From: JACVRN01 sp036389255
GTDB lineage: Bacteria > Acidobacteriota > Blastocatellia > Pyrinomonadales > Pyrinomonadaceae
Direction: 5' to 3'
Length of the DNA stretch: 64,000 bases
NCBI GenBank assembly: GCA_036389255.1
Contig: DASVQI010000004.1
Coordinates: forward strand, 66,159-130,158
Shown in pieces: positions 27,164 to 36,987 of this stretch. Below the pieces are notes generated by a model. That model was not told where the DNA came from, made no database searches, and saw nothing but the letters and a program-made list of their open reading frames with translations. Made by a program: the position numbers and the translations under genes. The number at the start of each line of letters is the position of its first letter. Within the stretch, counting starts at the first letter, position 1.

Positions 27164-29140
27164 CTACTTGATTCGCACTTTGAAGCTGACGCTGCCGGAG
27201 TTGCTGGTTGAGGTCGTGCTTAAATTGCCCGTGAATTGAAAGCGTATGTGCGTGACGGTTCCATCGTAGCCCGCGGGCGCTCCGCCTGCGCCGCTCACGG
27301 GCGTATAGGTATAAGAAGCGCCGTTGTTGTTCGAGTAAGTGACCGTCAGCGTCAGGCCCGTAGTGCCGAGCGAGCTTGTGACAGAGCCTATCTTGAAAGA
27401 GGTGCTCGTGCTGAGGCGGAGCGTGGAAGACGGGTCAGGGTCTGTGATAACCAGATTGCGCGCGGTGTTGCCGCCCGTGTTGCTGAAGGCTATGGTGTAA
27501 GTCAAATCCGTGCCGGGCATCTGAGTCCCTGTGGGAGATACGCTCTTGACCAGCCCCACGTAAGGCGAGCAGGAAGCTCCGGCTCTAGCGCCGGGCATCT
27601 GGCTGACGGTGGCGTTGATGGTCACGCCGCTTCCGCCGCTTGTCGCGCCGTAATTGTCGAAGAGAGTCGTGGTCGTGCCGCGCGTGCCTCCCGTGACGGA
27701 GACGCTCGCTGAGCCGGAGAGGACTGCTACGCCGCCAGCGCCGCCACCACCCGGCCCGTGCCTGCTGCCCGGCGTGCCGTTAGGAGCCTCCGTAATCCAT
27801 GCATCGCCGCCTCTGCCGCCCTGAGCGCGGACAGTGAGCGAGCCCAGCCCTCCATTGACTGCCACGACTACCACGCTTCCGCCAGCGCCGCCTCCGCCGC
27901 CGCCGTCATTGGCAGCATCGCTTCCGTCTGAGCCGTTGGCTGTAATCGTGCCTGAGCCTGTGACGGTTCCGGCGCGTATCATGACTACGCCGCCGCCAGC
28001 GCCGCCGCTAGAGGCCGTGCCCGTAGAGTTGTTGCGCGAGCCAGCGCCGCCGCCGCCGCCCATAATCACACGATTGGCAGCAGCAGCCGATGCGAAATCG
28101 CCGCCGCCGAAGCCGCCGCGCGCGAGGTTCGAGTTCCATGTGTTGCCGCCCATGCCTCCGACGCCGCCGTTGCCGCCTCCGCCTCCGCCAGAGTTCTGGT
28201 CGTTGACGGAAGGATTGCCGTCAGTGCCGCCTCCGCCGGCGTTGCCCGGAGCGCCGCGCGCAGTTGCCCCGCTCGGATACCCTTCGATGGTAGTGTCCAG
28301 AACCGACAGAGTCGAAGGGTCATAAATGTAGCGCGGGGTGCCCGCTATGCCTTCCCCCTTGATGCCGTGACAGGTGTTCGAAGTGGTGTTGCGGTAGTCC
28401 GTGTTCGCACAGCCGCTATCGCCCGCCAACTGGCGAGCGCCGCCGCCGCGAAAGCCCATCCCGTCAACGCTCACGGAAGCGCTGCCTAGATTGAGCGCGC
28501 CGGAGACGTCTATCGCCAGAATGCCTCCCGTGCGACCGTTCCACGGCAGGGCAGTCAAGCCGGAGGTCAAAGTCGCTGACAGGTACTGCGGCACGCGCAC
28601 TACCTGAAAGCGGCGCTGGCCGCGAGAGTTGGTCGCGGTGGCGTTGAAGTAAGCATTGACGAGGCCGTTATTTGTTCCAACGCCGCGAATAGAGACGGTT
28701 GAGCCGGCGTTGTTCATCGCCACTACGTACTCATAAAGCCCGGACTGACTAACTCCGCTTGAGCCGGAGCCGGGGTCGCCGGCTACACCGTCGCCGTAAG
28801 CGCCAGTGTTGTTGTCGTTAATCAGCGCGTCCTGCATCTGCATGACCATCAGCAGGTCGCCTGTAGTAATCGTCGTGGCTGAGCCGACGGGCGCGCCAAT
28901 AGTGATGGATGTCGCGCCCGCGCTGGCGCTCGCGTTGCCGGGATAGTAGGTGTTGACTACGCCTGAAAGAGAGCCGCCCGCGCCGTCTTTGCCGGGCGTG
29001 GCGCAGGTCTGCGCGCTCGCCTCTGCTGCGGCAAAAGCGACCATGCAGAGAGCAGCCATGACGAGCAGCGCGTGCTTCATGCGCACGAAGCCCGTCAATG
29101 ATGAAAGCTCAGGTTTGAATAGCGTCCACGTGCTCATCAC
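27164..29140 (-). CDS. Secreted glycine-rich protein with C-terminal DUF11 domain
   Basis: A 658-residue protein with a signal peptide ending EASAQ after about 44 residues. Its middle (about 220-510) is rich in Gly, with runs such as GGGGGGNGGVGGMGG between short beta segments. A DUF11 domain follows (about 530-658; VGLVKSVSPTGTQMPGTDLT, YTIAFSNTGGNTARN). The last residues are VSFKVRIK. The GTG start at 29140 overlaps the upstream gene's stop (GTGA), and GGAGGTGA lies upstream, so translation is coupled to the giant protein. ATG 29137 is equally possible. Function is unknown; probably a surface-exposed structural protein. Confidence 0.75.
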   Translation of the reverse strand: MMSTWTLFKPELSSLTGFVRMKHALLVMAALCMVAFAAAEASAQTCATPGKDGAGGSLSGVVNTYYPGNASASAGATSITIGAPVGSATTITTGDLLMVMQMQDALINDNNTGAYGDGVAGDPGSGSSGVSQSGLYEYVVAMNNAGSTVSIRGVGTNNGLVNAYFNATATNSRGQRRFQVVRVPQYLSATLTSGLTALPWNGRTGGILAIDVSGALNLGSASVSVDGMGFRGGGARQLAGDSGCANTDYRNTTSNTCHGIKGEGIAGTPRYIYDPSTLSVLDTTIEGYPSGATARGAPGNAGGGGTDGNPSVNDQNSGGGGGGNGGVGGMGGNTWNSNLARGGFGGGDFASAAAANRVIMGGGGGAGSRNNSTGTASSGGAGGGVVMIRAGTVTGSGTITANGSDGSDAANDGGGGGGAGGSVVVVAVNGGLGSLTVRAQGGRGGDAWITEAPNGTPGSRHGPGGGGAGGVAVLSGSASVSVTGGTRGTTTTLFDNYGATSGGSGVTINATVSQMPGARAGASCSPYVGLVKSVSPTGTQMPGTDLTYTIAFSNTGGNTARNLVITDPDPSSTLRLSTSTSFKIGSVTSSLGTTGLTLTVTYSNNNGASYTYTPVSGAGGAPAGYDGTVTHIRFQFTGNLSTTSTSNSGSVSFKVRIK

Positions 29141-32100
29141 GGACGCTCACCTCCGTCATTCTCTAAAGGCTTTGAGTCGGGCGACGATTGCAGCCCGTTG
29201 TTCGAGGTTCCGAACAGGTCGAAGAGGTTGAAGAGCTTAGAGGAGATTGTGAAGTAGAAGCCGCGACGCGCGTTGTTGAAAGACTGGCTGCCGGGGCCGT
29301 TGAAGGACGAAGAGAAGTTGTAGCCGCCGCCGAGGCGCAAGTCCGGCGTGGCCCAGAATCCAACCTCAGCGCCCGTGGAGTCGGAGCGCGTGCCGCTCGC
29401 GGGCTGAATCATGTAGCGCGTCTCTGCGGCCAAATCGAAGTACCTGCCGAAGCGATACTGCACGCGTCCCTGCGTCATGTAGGTCATGGTTGAGACGTAT
29501 ATGAGCTGCGCGTCGCCGTCCGCGCTTATCTTCATAGCGAAGCGACCGTAAAGCTCAAGGTTCTTCATCAACTGATAATAGCCGTCCGTGGAGAGCACGT
29601 CCGCGCGCTGGCGCGTAGGCCCTGCTCCGCTAATCCCGTCCTGCGTCAGGTTGCGATGGCGGTAGCTGAAGAGCAGCCCATAGCGGTCTGATTCAGTCGG
29701 CCTGTAGGCGATGGCCACGGTTCCGTCCATCAGCTCGTTCTGGCGATTCGCAAAGAGCGAGCGGGAGAATTGTACCCGCGCCATGGTGGTAAATCCATCG
29801 CCCAACCGGCCCGCAGCGCCGACCGCTAAGAGCTGGCCCAACCCTGCGCGGTCGCGCAATTCATAACGCACGCTTGAGCGGAAGTTTTCGGTCGGAAGCC
29901 AAGACGCCCCGAGCGTCACGCTGTTGAAGCTCTCACCGTTGCCTGCTATCAAAAAGCCGCGCTCGTATCCGAACTCAAGCGAAAGCTCTTTCGTCACAGG
30001 CAGGCGATTCTGCAAGCCTATGACGGCGAAGCTGTCCGTGCCGTTTATGCCGTTCTCCAACTGGTAACGCCCGCCCAGAGTCGTATAGCGGCCCAGCTTG
30101 GACTGAATGCCAATCGCAGTCTCTCTGCGCGCGTTCGAGGCCGCGAAGCCCGTGAGCGTCGTGTCGCTGATGGGCGTGATTGGCTCCGATGCTATGCGCT
30201 GCGTCAGGAAAAGCTTGGCCCACGGCCTCACCTGATAGCTGGCCGAAAAGGTCGTCTGCGTGGGATAGCTGGGGTCGGCTTCGCCAAGGTTCTGCTCGCG
30301 CTTGACCGACAGCTCCAGCTTGTCCGTAGGCCGCCACTCGGCTCCGGCTGTCACAAGCTGCGAGTTCACGTCGCGCTCGCCAGCCTCGTCGCGGAAACGG
30401 CGGTAGTCGTAAGAGAAGGTGAACCGCAGCCTGTCACTCACTATCTGCGTCCAGCCTATGCTCGCGGTGGTGCGGCTGTTATTTACGTTCTCCGTGCGGT
30501 TGCTCTCTTCGGAGAAGCCCAGGGTGAGCAGGCCGTTGCGGCGCGGCTTGAAATCCATCTTGACGGAGGCGCGCGTGTTGCCGGGCGTAGCGCTCGCGCC
30601 GAAGGGATTGAAGAAGCCGGGGCTTGTGCGCTGGTACTCTGCGCGCAGCCGCCCTTCATAGAAGGGAAGCGGCTGTTCGAGCGAAGCCCGGAATGCGTTG
30701 CCGTTATGCTCGTTCTCTACGCCGTCCAGACCGAAGGAGCTACCCACGGCCATCTCGCCACGGCTCGTCGCCCACTCGAACTGCAAGCGCCCGTTGCCCG
30801 GCGTCTGCCACTCGCCGTCTATGCCGCCAATCAGGAAAGGCGACGACCCGGCCTGTCGCTGGTTGATGAATGACAGTCCCAGACGCAGGCCCAGAGAAGG
30901 AAAACGCTTCTGCGCGCGGCCGGTGTAGACGGACGACTCGAGCCCGTTAGCACGATGCTCGTAGGTCACGACTATCTGCACGAGGTTGAGTTGGTAGTCG
31001 AAGGTCGAGATGGGACGAAGGAAAAGCAGCGAGCCCAGATTCGCGTCCAGATTGTAGTCAACAGAGCGAACCAGCGCGTCCCGCGAAAGTATGATTTCCG
31101 GGTTGCGCCGGTCGCGCACTTCAATGATGACCGTTTCCGAGCCCGGCAGTATGTCCGTGTGCGAAAGCTGCACGAGAGACAACGTGCCGCCCGGAAATGT
31201 GTCTCGCGCGAAGGAGGTGTCGGGACGCGCGCCCGTCAGCGTCACGTAGTCGCCCCCGGCGTTCTCTATGTGAAGCTTCACGCCCGTCAGCTTGCGGCTG
31301 TAGGAAGCAAACCCTGCCTGCTCCATGTCGGCTTCCATGTCTCCGAACATCATGTAGGAGCGGCCACGGTCAACCCTGACATAGAGCTTGGAGTTTGAAG
31401 CGGCGTCTTCGAAGCGCGTGGACGAGTCGCCAAAAATTGGATAGGCGCGGGCCAGAGGGTCTAGCTGGAAGAGGCGGTCGGTTCCGGCTGCGCGGTTCAA
31501 AGCCTGCTGGCTGTCGTAAGCGAAGGTCAGCAGGTTGTTGCCGAAGAAGCGGCCACGATAGAAGAGATTGAGGTGAACGCGCACTTTCTCCGTAGTTCCG
31601 CGTGCGACCATCTCCGGCGCTGCGCTTCCGACCGAGACTTCCGCGAGGCTGACCATAATCGGGTCGCGAATCTCAGGTGTGAAGCGCACGCGGCCCTCGG
31701 CCTTGACGTTGCCGAGCGTGGCCTGAAGCTTTGTCTCTCCGGCTGTGTTGTCGGCTATCAACTGCACGACGGCCTCGCCGCCTACGAGCGAGATCACCTG
31801 CTGCTGAGCGTTGGCGTTGACCTGCTCCGCCACGGCGTTGTTAGGAGCGGTAACGTTCGCGCCCGTCAGAGCCAGGACAGGCGTGCTTCCATCTTCGGTC
31901 GGAGCGAGACGGCCCGCGCTGGTTTCAACCGCCACCTGAGAGTCGGCAGCAGGATGTCCCCACTCGTCCAGCGCCCGCACGCGCACGCGCATGGAGTCGC
32001 GCCCGGATGCCTGAAGCTCCTGCTTGTCCGGCACTATCTCAAGACGCCGGGCAGGCCCGCGACCGTAGACGACCATCTCAACGGAAGCCCCGCGCTCTTT

Positions 32101-34716
32101 GTTCGGCCCGACGGGTGTGACCCGCACCCGGTTCGGGCCGGGGCGCAGGTTGATGCCTACGTAGCTGAAGGTCGTAACGGAGTTCTTGTGGTCTACGCGA
32201 GTAGTGCCGATGCTGGAATCGCTGACGCGCTCGCCGTTGACTTCGAGCGCGACCGCCCATGTCTCTTTGACGCGCGCTTCCACGGAGAGCGCGGGCGTGA
32301 CTATGACCTCGTCTTTAACGGGCGAGAGAATGACGACTTCGCCGGGCGCGACGGGGGCTATAGTCTCTGTGGCTTCGACCTCGAAGGTGCCGGGCGTGTT
32401 CGGCACGGGCGTCTTCGCGGGCGCAGGCGTGGAGGTTGAGACGGGCGCAACGCTCTTTTGTGAAGGAGCCTGTGCCAGCTCGTCGCTGCGGCCTACGGAG
32501 CGAAGCGCGAAGTTCTGGCGAAGCATCGCGCCGCCGCCCAGAGGCGTGCGAAGGAGCCGCGTCCAGCTCTGCCCGGAACGCGTGCCGTCATCCTGTAGCT
32601 TGAATCCGGGCGGCAGCGTGACGGGGTCGAGCGAGATGACCAGCGCGCCTTCGGCCACGGCCGGGAAGTTGTACATTCCCTGAGAGTCTGTGACGACCGA
32701 CTGGCCGTTCGCCAGATAGATGCGAGCCCCGGCCACCGGCCTCTCGTCCTTGTCGAACTGTCCGTTGTTGTTCGCGTCTTCAAAGACGCGGCCCATGATT
32801 ATCTGTCGCGTGGAGAAGACTCCGCGACCTACGCGCACGGTCGCCTTGGCGGGCGTAGTCGTGAGCCGCTCGCCTGAAGCGAAGCGGCCTGAAGCCGTGG
32901 CCGTATTGACCTGCTCTCCGTCACCGGCGTTGACGCCCACGCGCACGCGGTAGCTCACCGTTGTGCGCTCGCCCGGCTGTAACTGTCCCAGTTGAAACGT
33001 GAGCGCATCGCCTTCGACAGCAGGCGTGACGGGCGCGCTCTGGCTCGCGCCTTTCTGCAAGGTGGCCGTGCCGACCGCGTATTGAAACGAGGCTGGCAGC
33101 ACGTCGCGTATGACTGCATCCTGAATGACTGCGGCTGTGGCGTTATGAACTTCGACGCGATAGGTGACGGCATCGCCTATCTCAGCCTGAGCGCGGTCAA
33201 CCGTCTTGGAGATTTCCATAGTGGAATTCTCGAACAAGGGTATGTTGAGCGCTATGTTGGCTATGTCGTTAATCTCTACGTTCTCGGTAGAAAGCTCGAA
33301 GCCGCCCGCCACCGCCAGAGGCAACCCGTCGAGCGAGCGCACGGTCATGGCGAACAAGCCGCTCTGCGTAGGACGAAGCGAGATTCCCAGAAGGCGCGCG
33401 CGATAACCGCTCGCCGTAACGTTTATGAAGTAGCTTGAAGGCTGCTCAAGCGTGCCTAGCTGCTGAGGCGTCAAGGCGAAGCTGAAGCGGCCCTCACCAT
33501 TGGAGAGATACGGATTAACATTCGGCTCATTGGGGACGAAGCCGCGCTCGGGCACAAGCTCAAGCAGCGTGCCCGTGGTGTTGTCCGTCAGGAGCGCCAC
33601 GCGAGCGCCTGCGACGGGCGCTCCCGCCCCTCCGCGCGCTGCGTAGACTGTGCCGAACGGGTCAATCACCACGACCGTTTCCGTAGTCGAAGCAGCCGCG
33701 ACATTAGAAGCCTGCACGGTGGCCGTGTTGACGATGCCAGCGCCGCCCATGACTCCGCCCGCGACCAGCGCCTGAAAGCTCACCTTGACGGCTTCGCCCG
33801 GAGCTAGCGGCTGGCCAAGCTTGAACTCTATACGGCGGCCTGCAACGCGCCCCTCGTCCCCGTCGTCCGCGTCCGAAAGCTGGCGCTCTGCGAAACGCAT
33901 GGAGTTCGGGACGTAAGAGAGCGTCGCGGGCAGCTCGTCAATTACCGTGACGCCTTGAGCAGGTACGTCGCCGTTGTTGCGGAAGCTGATGGTGTAGTTG
34001 AGCGGCTGGCCCGCGTGCGCAACCATGTGGTCGCGGTTCTCGACCAGCTTAAGCGGCTGAAGCCTCGCGTCCGAAGGGTGCGTCAAACGCGCGCCCTGGC
34101 CCACTACGTTGATGATAGTGCCGTCGTCCGTAGCGGCCTGATTCGCGCTCAGGTGCAGGTTCGAGCGGGCGGTGATGTTAAGAAGAAGCTCGGAGCCGGG
34201 CGTGACATTGTGCGTCTGGATGACCATGACGACGCCTATGCAGGCGCGCGAAGGAAGACGCGGGCTGAGGTTGCTGCCTACGGTAACGGGAGCATCAGTG
34301 TCCGAGAGAGCGTTGTTGCCGTCCGAGTCGAAGTGGAGCGAAAGGATTTCTGCGGGCGCGCTGGCGGCGGCTCGCGTGATGGTGTACTGGTCTGGGGTGT
34401 TGCCGGGATTGCAGATGCGAAAGATTCTGACTATGCGCTCGTTCGGTGAGACGGACGCGGAGGATTCAGTCTCGTCGGGCGTGACCACGATGGCTGAAAC
34501 AGCAAGAACCGTGAGGCTCACGGTTTCGGAGGCGGCGTCAAAGCGCTTGCCTTCTTCATCTGCGTACGAAGCGGAAACGCGATTGCTGATGACGGTGGAG
34601 CCGGGCGTTGCTTCGCCGTCAGCGAAAGCGGATGCGCTGGGGCTGGCCGCGCCTCCTGCAAAGAGGAAGGGGATTAAGAGGAGAGTTGCGAGTTTTATGA
34701 GTCGAAGGGGCAGCAT
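29137..34716 (-). CDS. Giant DUF11/SdrD-B-like surface protein with C-terminal outer-membrane barrel-like region
   Basis: A 1859-residue protein. After the signal peptide comes a beta module (about 35-150; ISNRVSASYADEEGKRFDAA, then VVTPDETESS) that matches the start of the 688-residue neighbour. DUF11 domains follow (about 210-345 and 490-620; LNYTISFRNNGDVPAQGVTV, VTYRVEVHNATAAV). Next are an SdrD-B/carboxypeptidase-like insert (about 640-700; FEDANNNGQFDKDERPVAG) and Ig-like modules (800-1050). The final 800 residues, from about 1060, are amphipathic strands with many aromatic and Arg residues (RLEYQRTSPGF-like, TFSYDYRRFRDEAG), as in an outer-membrane beta-barrel. I infer an outer-membrane anchor displaying extended arms. 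Confidence 0.75.
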   Translation of the reverse strand: MLPLRLIKLATLLLIPFLFAGGAASPSASAFADGEATPGSTVISNRVSASYADEEGKRFDAASETVSLTVLAVSAIVVTPDETESSASVSPNERIVRIFRICNPGNTPDQYTITRAAASAPAEILSLHFDSDGNNALSDTDAPVTVGSNLSPRLPSRACIGVVMVIQTHNVTPGSELLLNITARSNLHLSANQAATDDGTIINVVGQGARLTHPSDARLQPLKLVENRDHMVAHAGQPLNYTISFRNNGDVPAQGVTVIDELPATLSYVPNSMRFAERQLSDADDGDEGRVAGRRIEFKLGQPLAPGEAVKVSFQALVAGGVMGGAGIVNTATVQASNVAAASTTETVVVIDPFGTVYAARGGAGAPVAGARVALLTDNTTGTLLELVPERGFVPNEPNVNPYLSNGEGRFSFALTPQQLGTLEQPSSYFINVTASGYRARLLGISLRPTQSGLFAMTVRSLDGLPLAVAGGFELSTENVEINDIANIALNIPLFENSTMEISKTVDRAQAEIGDAVTYRVEVHNATAAVIQDAVIRDVLPASFQYAVGTATLQKGASQSAPVTPAVEGDALTFQLGQLQPGERTTVSYRVRVGVNAGDGEQVNTATASGRFASGERLTTTPAKATVRVGRGVFSTRQIIMGRVFEDANNNGQFDKDERPVAGARIYLANGQSVVTDSQGMYNFPAVAEGALVISLDPVTLPPGFKLQDDGTRSGQSWTRLLRTPLGGGAMLRQNFALRSVGRSDELAQAPSQKSVAPVSTSTPAPAKTPVPNTPGTFEVEATETIAPVAPGEVVILSPVKDEVIVTPALSVEARVKETWAVALEVNGERVSDSSIGTTRVDHKNSVTTFSYVGINLRPGPNRVRVTPVGPNKERGASVEMVVYGRGPARRLEIVPDKQELQASGRDSMRVRVRALDEWGHPAADSQVAVETSAGRLAPTEDGSTPVLALTGANVTAPNNAVAEQVNANAQQQVISLVGGEAVVQLIADNTAGETKLQATLGNVKAEGRVRFTPEIRDPIMVSLAEVSVGSAAPEMVARGTTEKVRVHLNLFYRGRFFGNNLLTFAYDSQQALNRAAGTDRLFQLDPLARAYPIFGDSSTRFEDAASNSKLYVRVDRGRSYMMFGDMEADMEQAGFASYSRKLTGVKLHIENAGGDYVTLTGARPDTSFARDTFPGGTLSLVQLSHTDILPGSETVIIEVRDRRNPEIILSRDALVRSVDYNLDANLGSLLFLRPISTFDYQLNLVQIVVTYEHRANGLESSVYTGRAQKRFPSLGLRLGLSFINQRQAGSSPFLIGGIDGEWQTPGNGRLQFEWATSRGEMAVGSSFGLDGVENEHNGNAFRASLEQPLPFYEGRLRAEYQRTSPGFFNPFGASATPGNTRASVKMDFKPRRNGLLTLGFSEESNRTENVNNSRTTASIGWTQIVSDRLRFTFSYDYRRFRDEAGERDVNSQLVTAGAEWRPTDKLELSVKREQNLGEADPSYPTQTTFSASYQVRPWAKLFLTQRIASEPITPISDTTLTGFAASNARRETAIGIQSKLGRYTTLGGRYQLENGINGTDSFAVIGLQNRLPVTKELSLEFGYERGFLIAGNGESFNSVTLGASWLPTENFRSSVRYELRDRAGLGQLLAVGAAGRLGDGFTTMARVQFSRSLFANRQNELMDGTVAIAYRPTESDRYGLLFSYRHRNLTQDGISGAGPTRQRADVLSTDGYYQLMKNLELYGRFAMKISADGDAQLIYVSTMTYMTQGRVQYRFGRYFDLAAETRYMIQPASGTRSDSTGAEVGFWATPDLRLGGGYNFSSSFNGPGSQSFNNARRGFYFTISSKLFNLFDLFGTSNNGLQSSPDSKPLENDGGERP

Positions 34717-34766
34717 CGTTTCTCTGGGCTACTAGGTCTGAACGAGTACGATTGCCAAAAACGAGT

Positions 34767-34836
34767 GAAAGTAAGCGGCGTGCGTACTTCATAAAGAGTT
34801 GGCAATACTCTCTTGAAGCGTCCGCCGCTTACTTTC
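34767..34836. repeat. Long hairpin between DUF11 genes
   Basis: GAAAGTAAGCGGCG (34767-34780) and CGCCGCTTACTTTC (34823-34836) pair perfectly, with secondary pairing inside the loop (CTTCA/TGAAG). It may end part of the transcripts before the 1859-residue gene, tuning expression. Confidence 0.6.
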
Positions 34837-34846
34837 GGATGACGCG

Positions 34847-36913
34847 TTACTTAATCAGGCGCTTGAAGGTGAAGGTGCCCGATTGTCCTGCGGGGAGCGT
34901 CAGGATGGTGTCGGTAAGTACGGTCGAGGTCACGACCGTATCACCGGTAATGGTTCCACCTCTGCTGTCCGTAGCCTGATTGATAACGTGGGTCGTGTGG
35001 GTGGCCCAGTTATTCGTGACGGTGTTGCCGTCCTCCGTGATGACCAGATTGTTGGCCGTCAGGGTGGAGCTGTTAGTCCCGCCGGTAGAGGCTACGTTCG
35101 TGTAAGTGATGGTGTAGGTAATAACCGCGCCCGGAACCGCGTCGGTCGCCCCGCCCACACCCGTCGAGTTGGTGATGGTGTAGGTCTTGACCAGACTGAC
35201 GAAGCCGGTGTAGTAGCGGTCAATCGTGCGGTTGGTGTTCGCGGGCGTGATACCCGAAGCGGCCTGTATCACCACATCGTAGCCGGTCAGCACGGTCTTG
35301 CCGGCGGCGGTCGTCTTCACGCGAACAAGTATCTGAGCCGACGAGTTGTAGGCTATGGCGAGCGAAACGCTGCCGCCGCCCGAGACGGTCGTGTAGTTCG
35401 AGCCGTTGTCGGTCGAAATCTCAACCGTAAAGCCCGCAGGCGGTGTGGGCGCTGTCAGCGTAAAGGTATCGTTGGCATTGCCTCTGTTCTGCACCGTGTT
35501 GGTGAAGACGATGCCGTTGACGTTGTCGGCGGCGGTTGTGACTCCGCCGGGCGCAACACCCGAGATGCCTACGCTGGTGCTGCGGTTGGTGTAGTCGTCG
35601 TTGGTGGTGTTGGTCGGCCCTGTCGCGCCGGGCTGGCCGTTCGGGCCAATCAGCACGTCGCCCAACTGCTGCAAGAGGGTCTGCTGCTGAATACCCTGAT
35701 TCGCGGTCGGCGTGCCTGCCGGAAGCGGCTCATCGAAGTTGGCGTTGGAATCGCCGCGATTGGAGGCCGTGTCACCCGACTGGTCTGTAATCAGCGAGGC
35801 TATGCTGTTGTTGGCGAAGGTGTCAACTATCTCGTAAATCGGCGTGGTCGCGTTCGTCGTGGTGATAGTCACCTGCATGGTCACGCTTGAGCTGCAAGCG
35901 GCTGCGGCGATTGAGCCGCCCACGTTAAAGGCCACGCGCGTCACGCTTGAGAGAGTGCCGGGCGCTGTGTTCGTCCACGTAGCCGCGCTCGGCGCTGTGG
36001 AAAGCGGCGAAACCGTGTAGAGCGTTCCGGCCGGGAATGTCTGACCCGAAGCCAGAGCCGTGCCGACAGGAATCGGTGCGACTATGAAGACGCCGTTTGT
36101 GCCACCGAGCGTCATGGACGACGCAGTGCGCTGGCCCACGTTGCAGGTCTGCATCTGGTAGCTGATGTTAGAGCCGAGCGCGACCGGGCCTGCCGGTGCG
36201 GTCAGCGTCACCTGCAACTGCGCGTTGTTCTCGACAGTTGCCTTAATGTCTCCGCGTGCCTCGCGCTGTCCGTTCACCGAAGAACCGGAGACGGTGCGCA
36301 CTTCATTGGCGGAGGCCGCGCCGCTCACAGCGACGTTGTCGTAGGTAGTATCGCCAACGCTGTTCACAGGAGCGTCACCAAGCAGAACCTGAACGGTGCT
36401 TCCAGCCGCCGCGTTCGAATTAATATTGACTCGCACGCGCACGTCTATGAATCCGTTCTGCGCTATGGCAGCCGAATCCACATCCGAGCCGTTCGTGAAA
36501 ATGTTCGTGTTCGGGCCGAGTATCACAGCCGACTGAATGGTGCCGGGGCCGACTACGCGGATGCTCGCGCCGTTGGCAAGGAAACGCACCTGGTCGGAGA
36601 AGTTACCCGTGTTGGTGATGCGGAAGACAAAATCAACGTTCTGCTCTCCGGCGACCACCGTGGAGTTGCTCCCGTCATCCGGCGTGATGGTCAGGCCGGA
36701 AACATTCGCTACCGTCACGGTCACGGTGTTTGAGACCGTATCGAAGTTGTTGCCGTTACCGTCCGTGTAGGTGGCGCTGGCTTGGTTGTTAATCTGTGTT
36801 CCGCCGGCGGTCTGAGCCTGCGCCTGCGTAAAGAGGGCACAGGTGATTGCCAGAACAGCAATCAGGCGCGGGAACGCCTGTGCGCATAGGCGGGTCATAT
36901 ATCTGCTCATCAT
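34847..36913 (-). CDS. Secreted DUF11-type repeat protein (688 residues)
   Basis: Signal peptide (about 1-33, ending QAQAQ), then an N-terminal module (INNQASATYTDGNGNNFDTV, ITPDDGSNSTVV, FRITNTGNFSDQVRF) shared with the 1859-residue protein. Several beta-sandwich segments follow (YQMQTCNVGQRTA, FTNTVQNRGNANDTFTLT). The last domain is DUF11-like (ITYTITYTNVASTGG) and the protein ends GTFTFKRLIK. It is rich in Thr, Asn, Ser and Gly, poor in Lys, and has no catalytic motif. It is probably exported to the cell surface and co-assembled with its neighbours. Confidence 0.75.
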   Translation of the reverse strand: MMSRYMTRLCAQAFPRLIAVLAITCALFTQAQAQTAGGTQINNQASATYTDGNGNNFDTVSNTVTVTVANVSGLTITPDDGSNSTVVAGEQNVDFVFRITNTGNFSDQVRFLANGASIRVVGPGTIQSAVILGPNTNIFTNGSDVDSAAIAQNGFIDVRVRVNINSNAAAGSTVQVLLGDAPVNSVGDTTYDNVAVSGAASANEVRTVSGSSVNGQREARGDIKATVENNAQLQVTLTAPAGPVALGSNISYQMQTCNVGQRTASSMTLGGTNGVFIVAPIPVGTALASGQTFPAGTLYTVSPLSTAPSAATWTNTAPGTLSSVTRVAFNVGGSIAAAACSSSVTMQVTITTTNATTPIYEIVDTFANNSIASLITDQSGDTASNRGDSNANFDEPLPAGTPTANQGIQQQTLLQQLGDVLIGPNGQPGATGPTNTTNDDYTNRSTSVGISGVAPGGVTTAADNVNGIVFTNTVQNRGNANDTFTLTAPTPPAGFTVEISTDNGSNYTTVSGGGSVSLAIAYNSSAQILVRVKTTAAGKTVLTGYDVVIQAASGITPANTNRTIDRYYTGFVSLVKTYTITNSTGVGGATDAVPGAVITYTITYTNVASTGGTNSSTLTANNLVITEDGNTVTNNWATHTTHVINQATDSRGGTITGDTVVTSTVLTDTILTLPAGQSGTFTFKRLIK

Positions 36914-36987
36914 CTTTCGTCCTTAAAAGGCACTGCGGAGGGTCAGCCGCAGGAAGGTTTGGGGATAGGAAGGAGGTAAGCGAAATC

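Noticed and set aside
27834..28325. Pro-rich plus-strand frame that looks like a cell-wall linker
   Set aside because: It is the complement of the poly-glycine region of the 658-residue protein; GGN codons read as CCN in antisense.
34883..35890. A 335-codon plus-strand frame opposite the 688-residue DUF11 gene
   Set aside because: Arg/Gly/Val-rich shadow produced by the repetitive Thr/Asn/Gly coding sequence.
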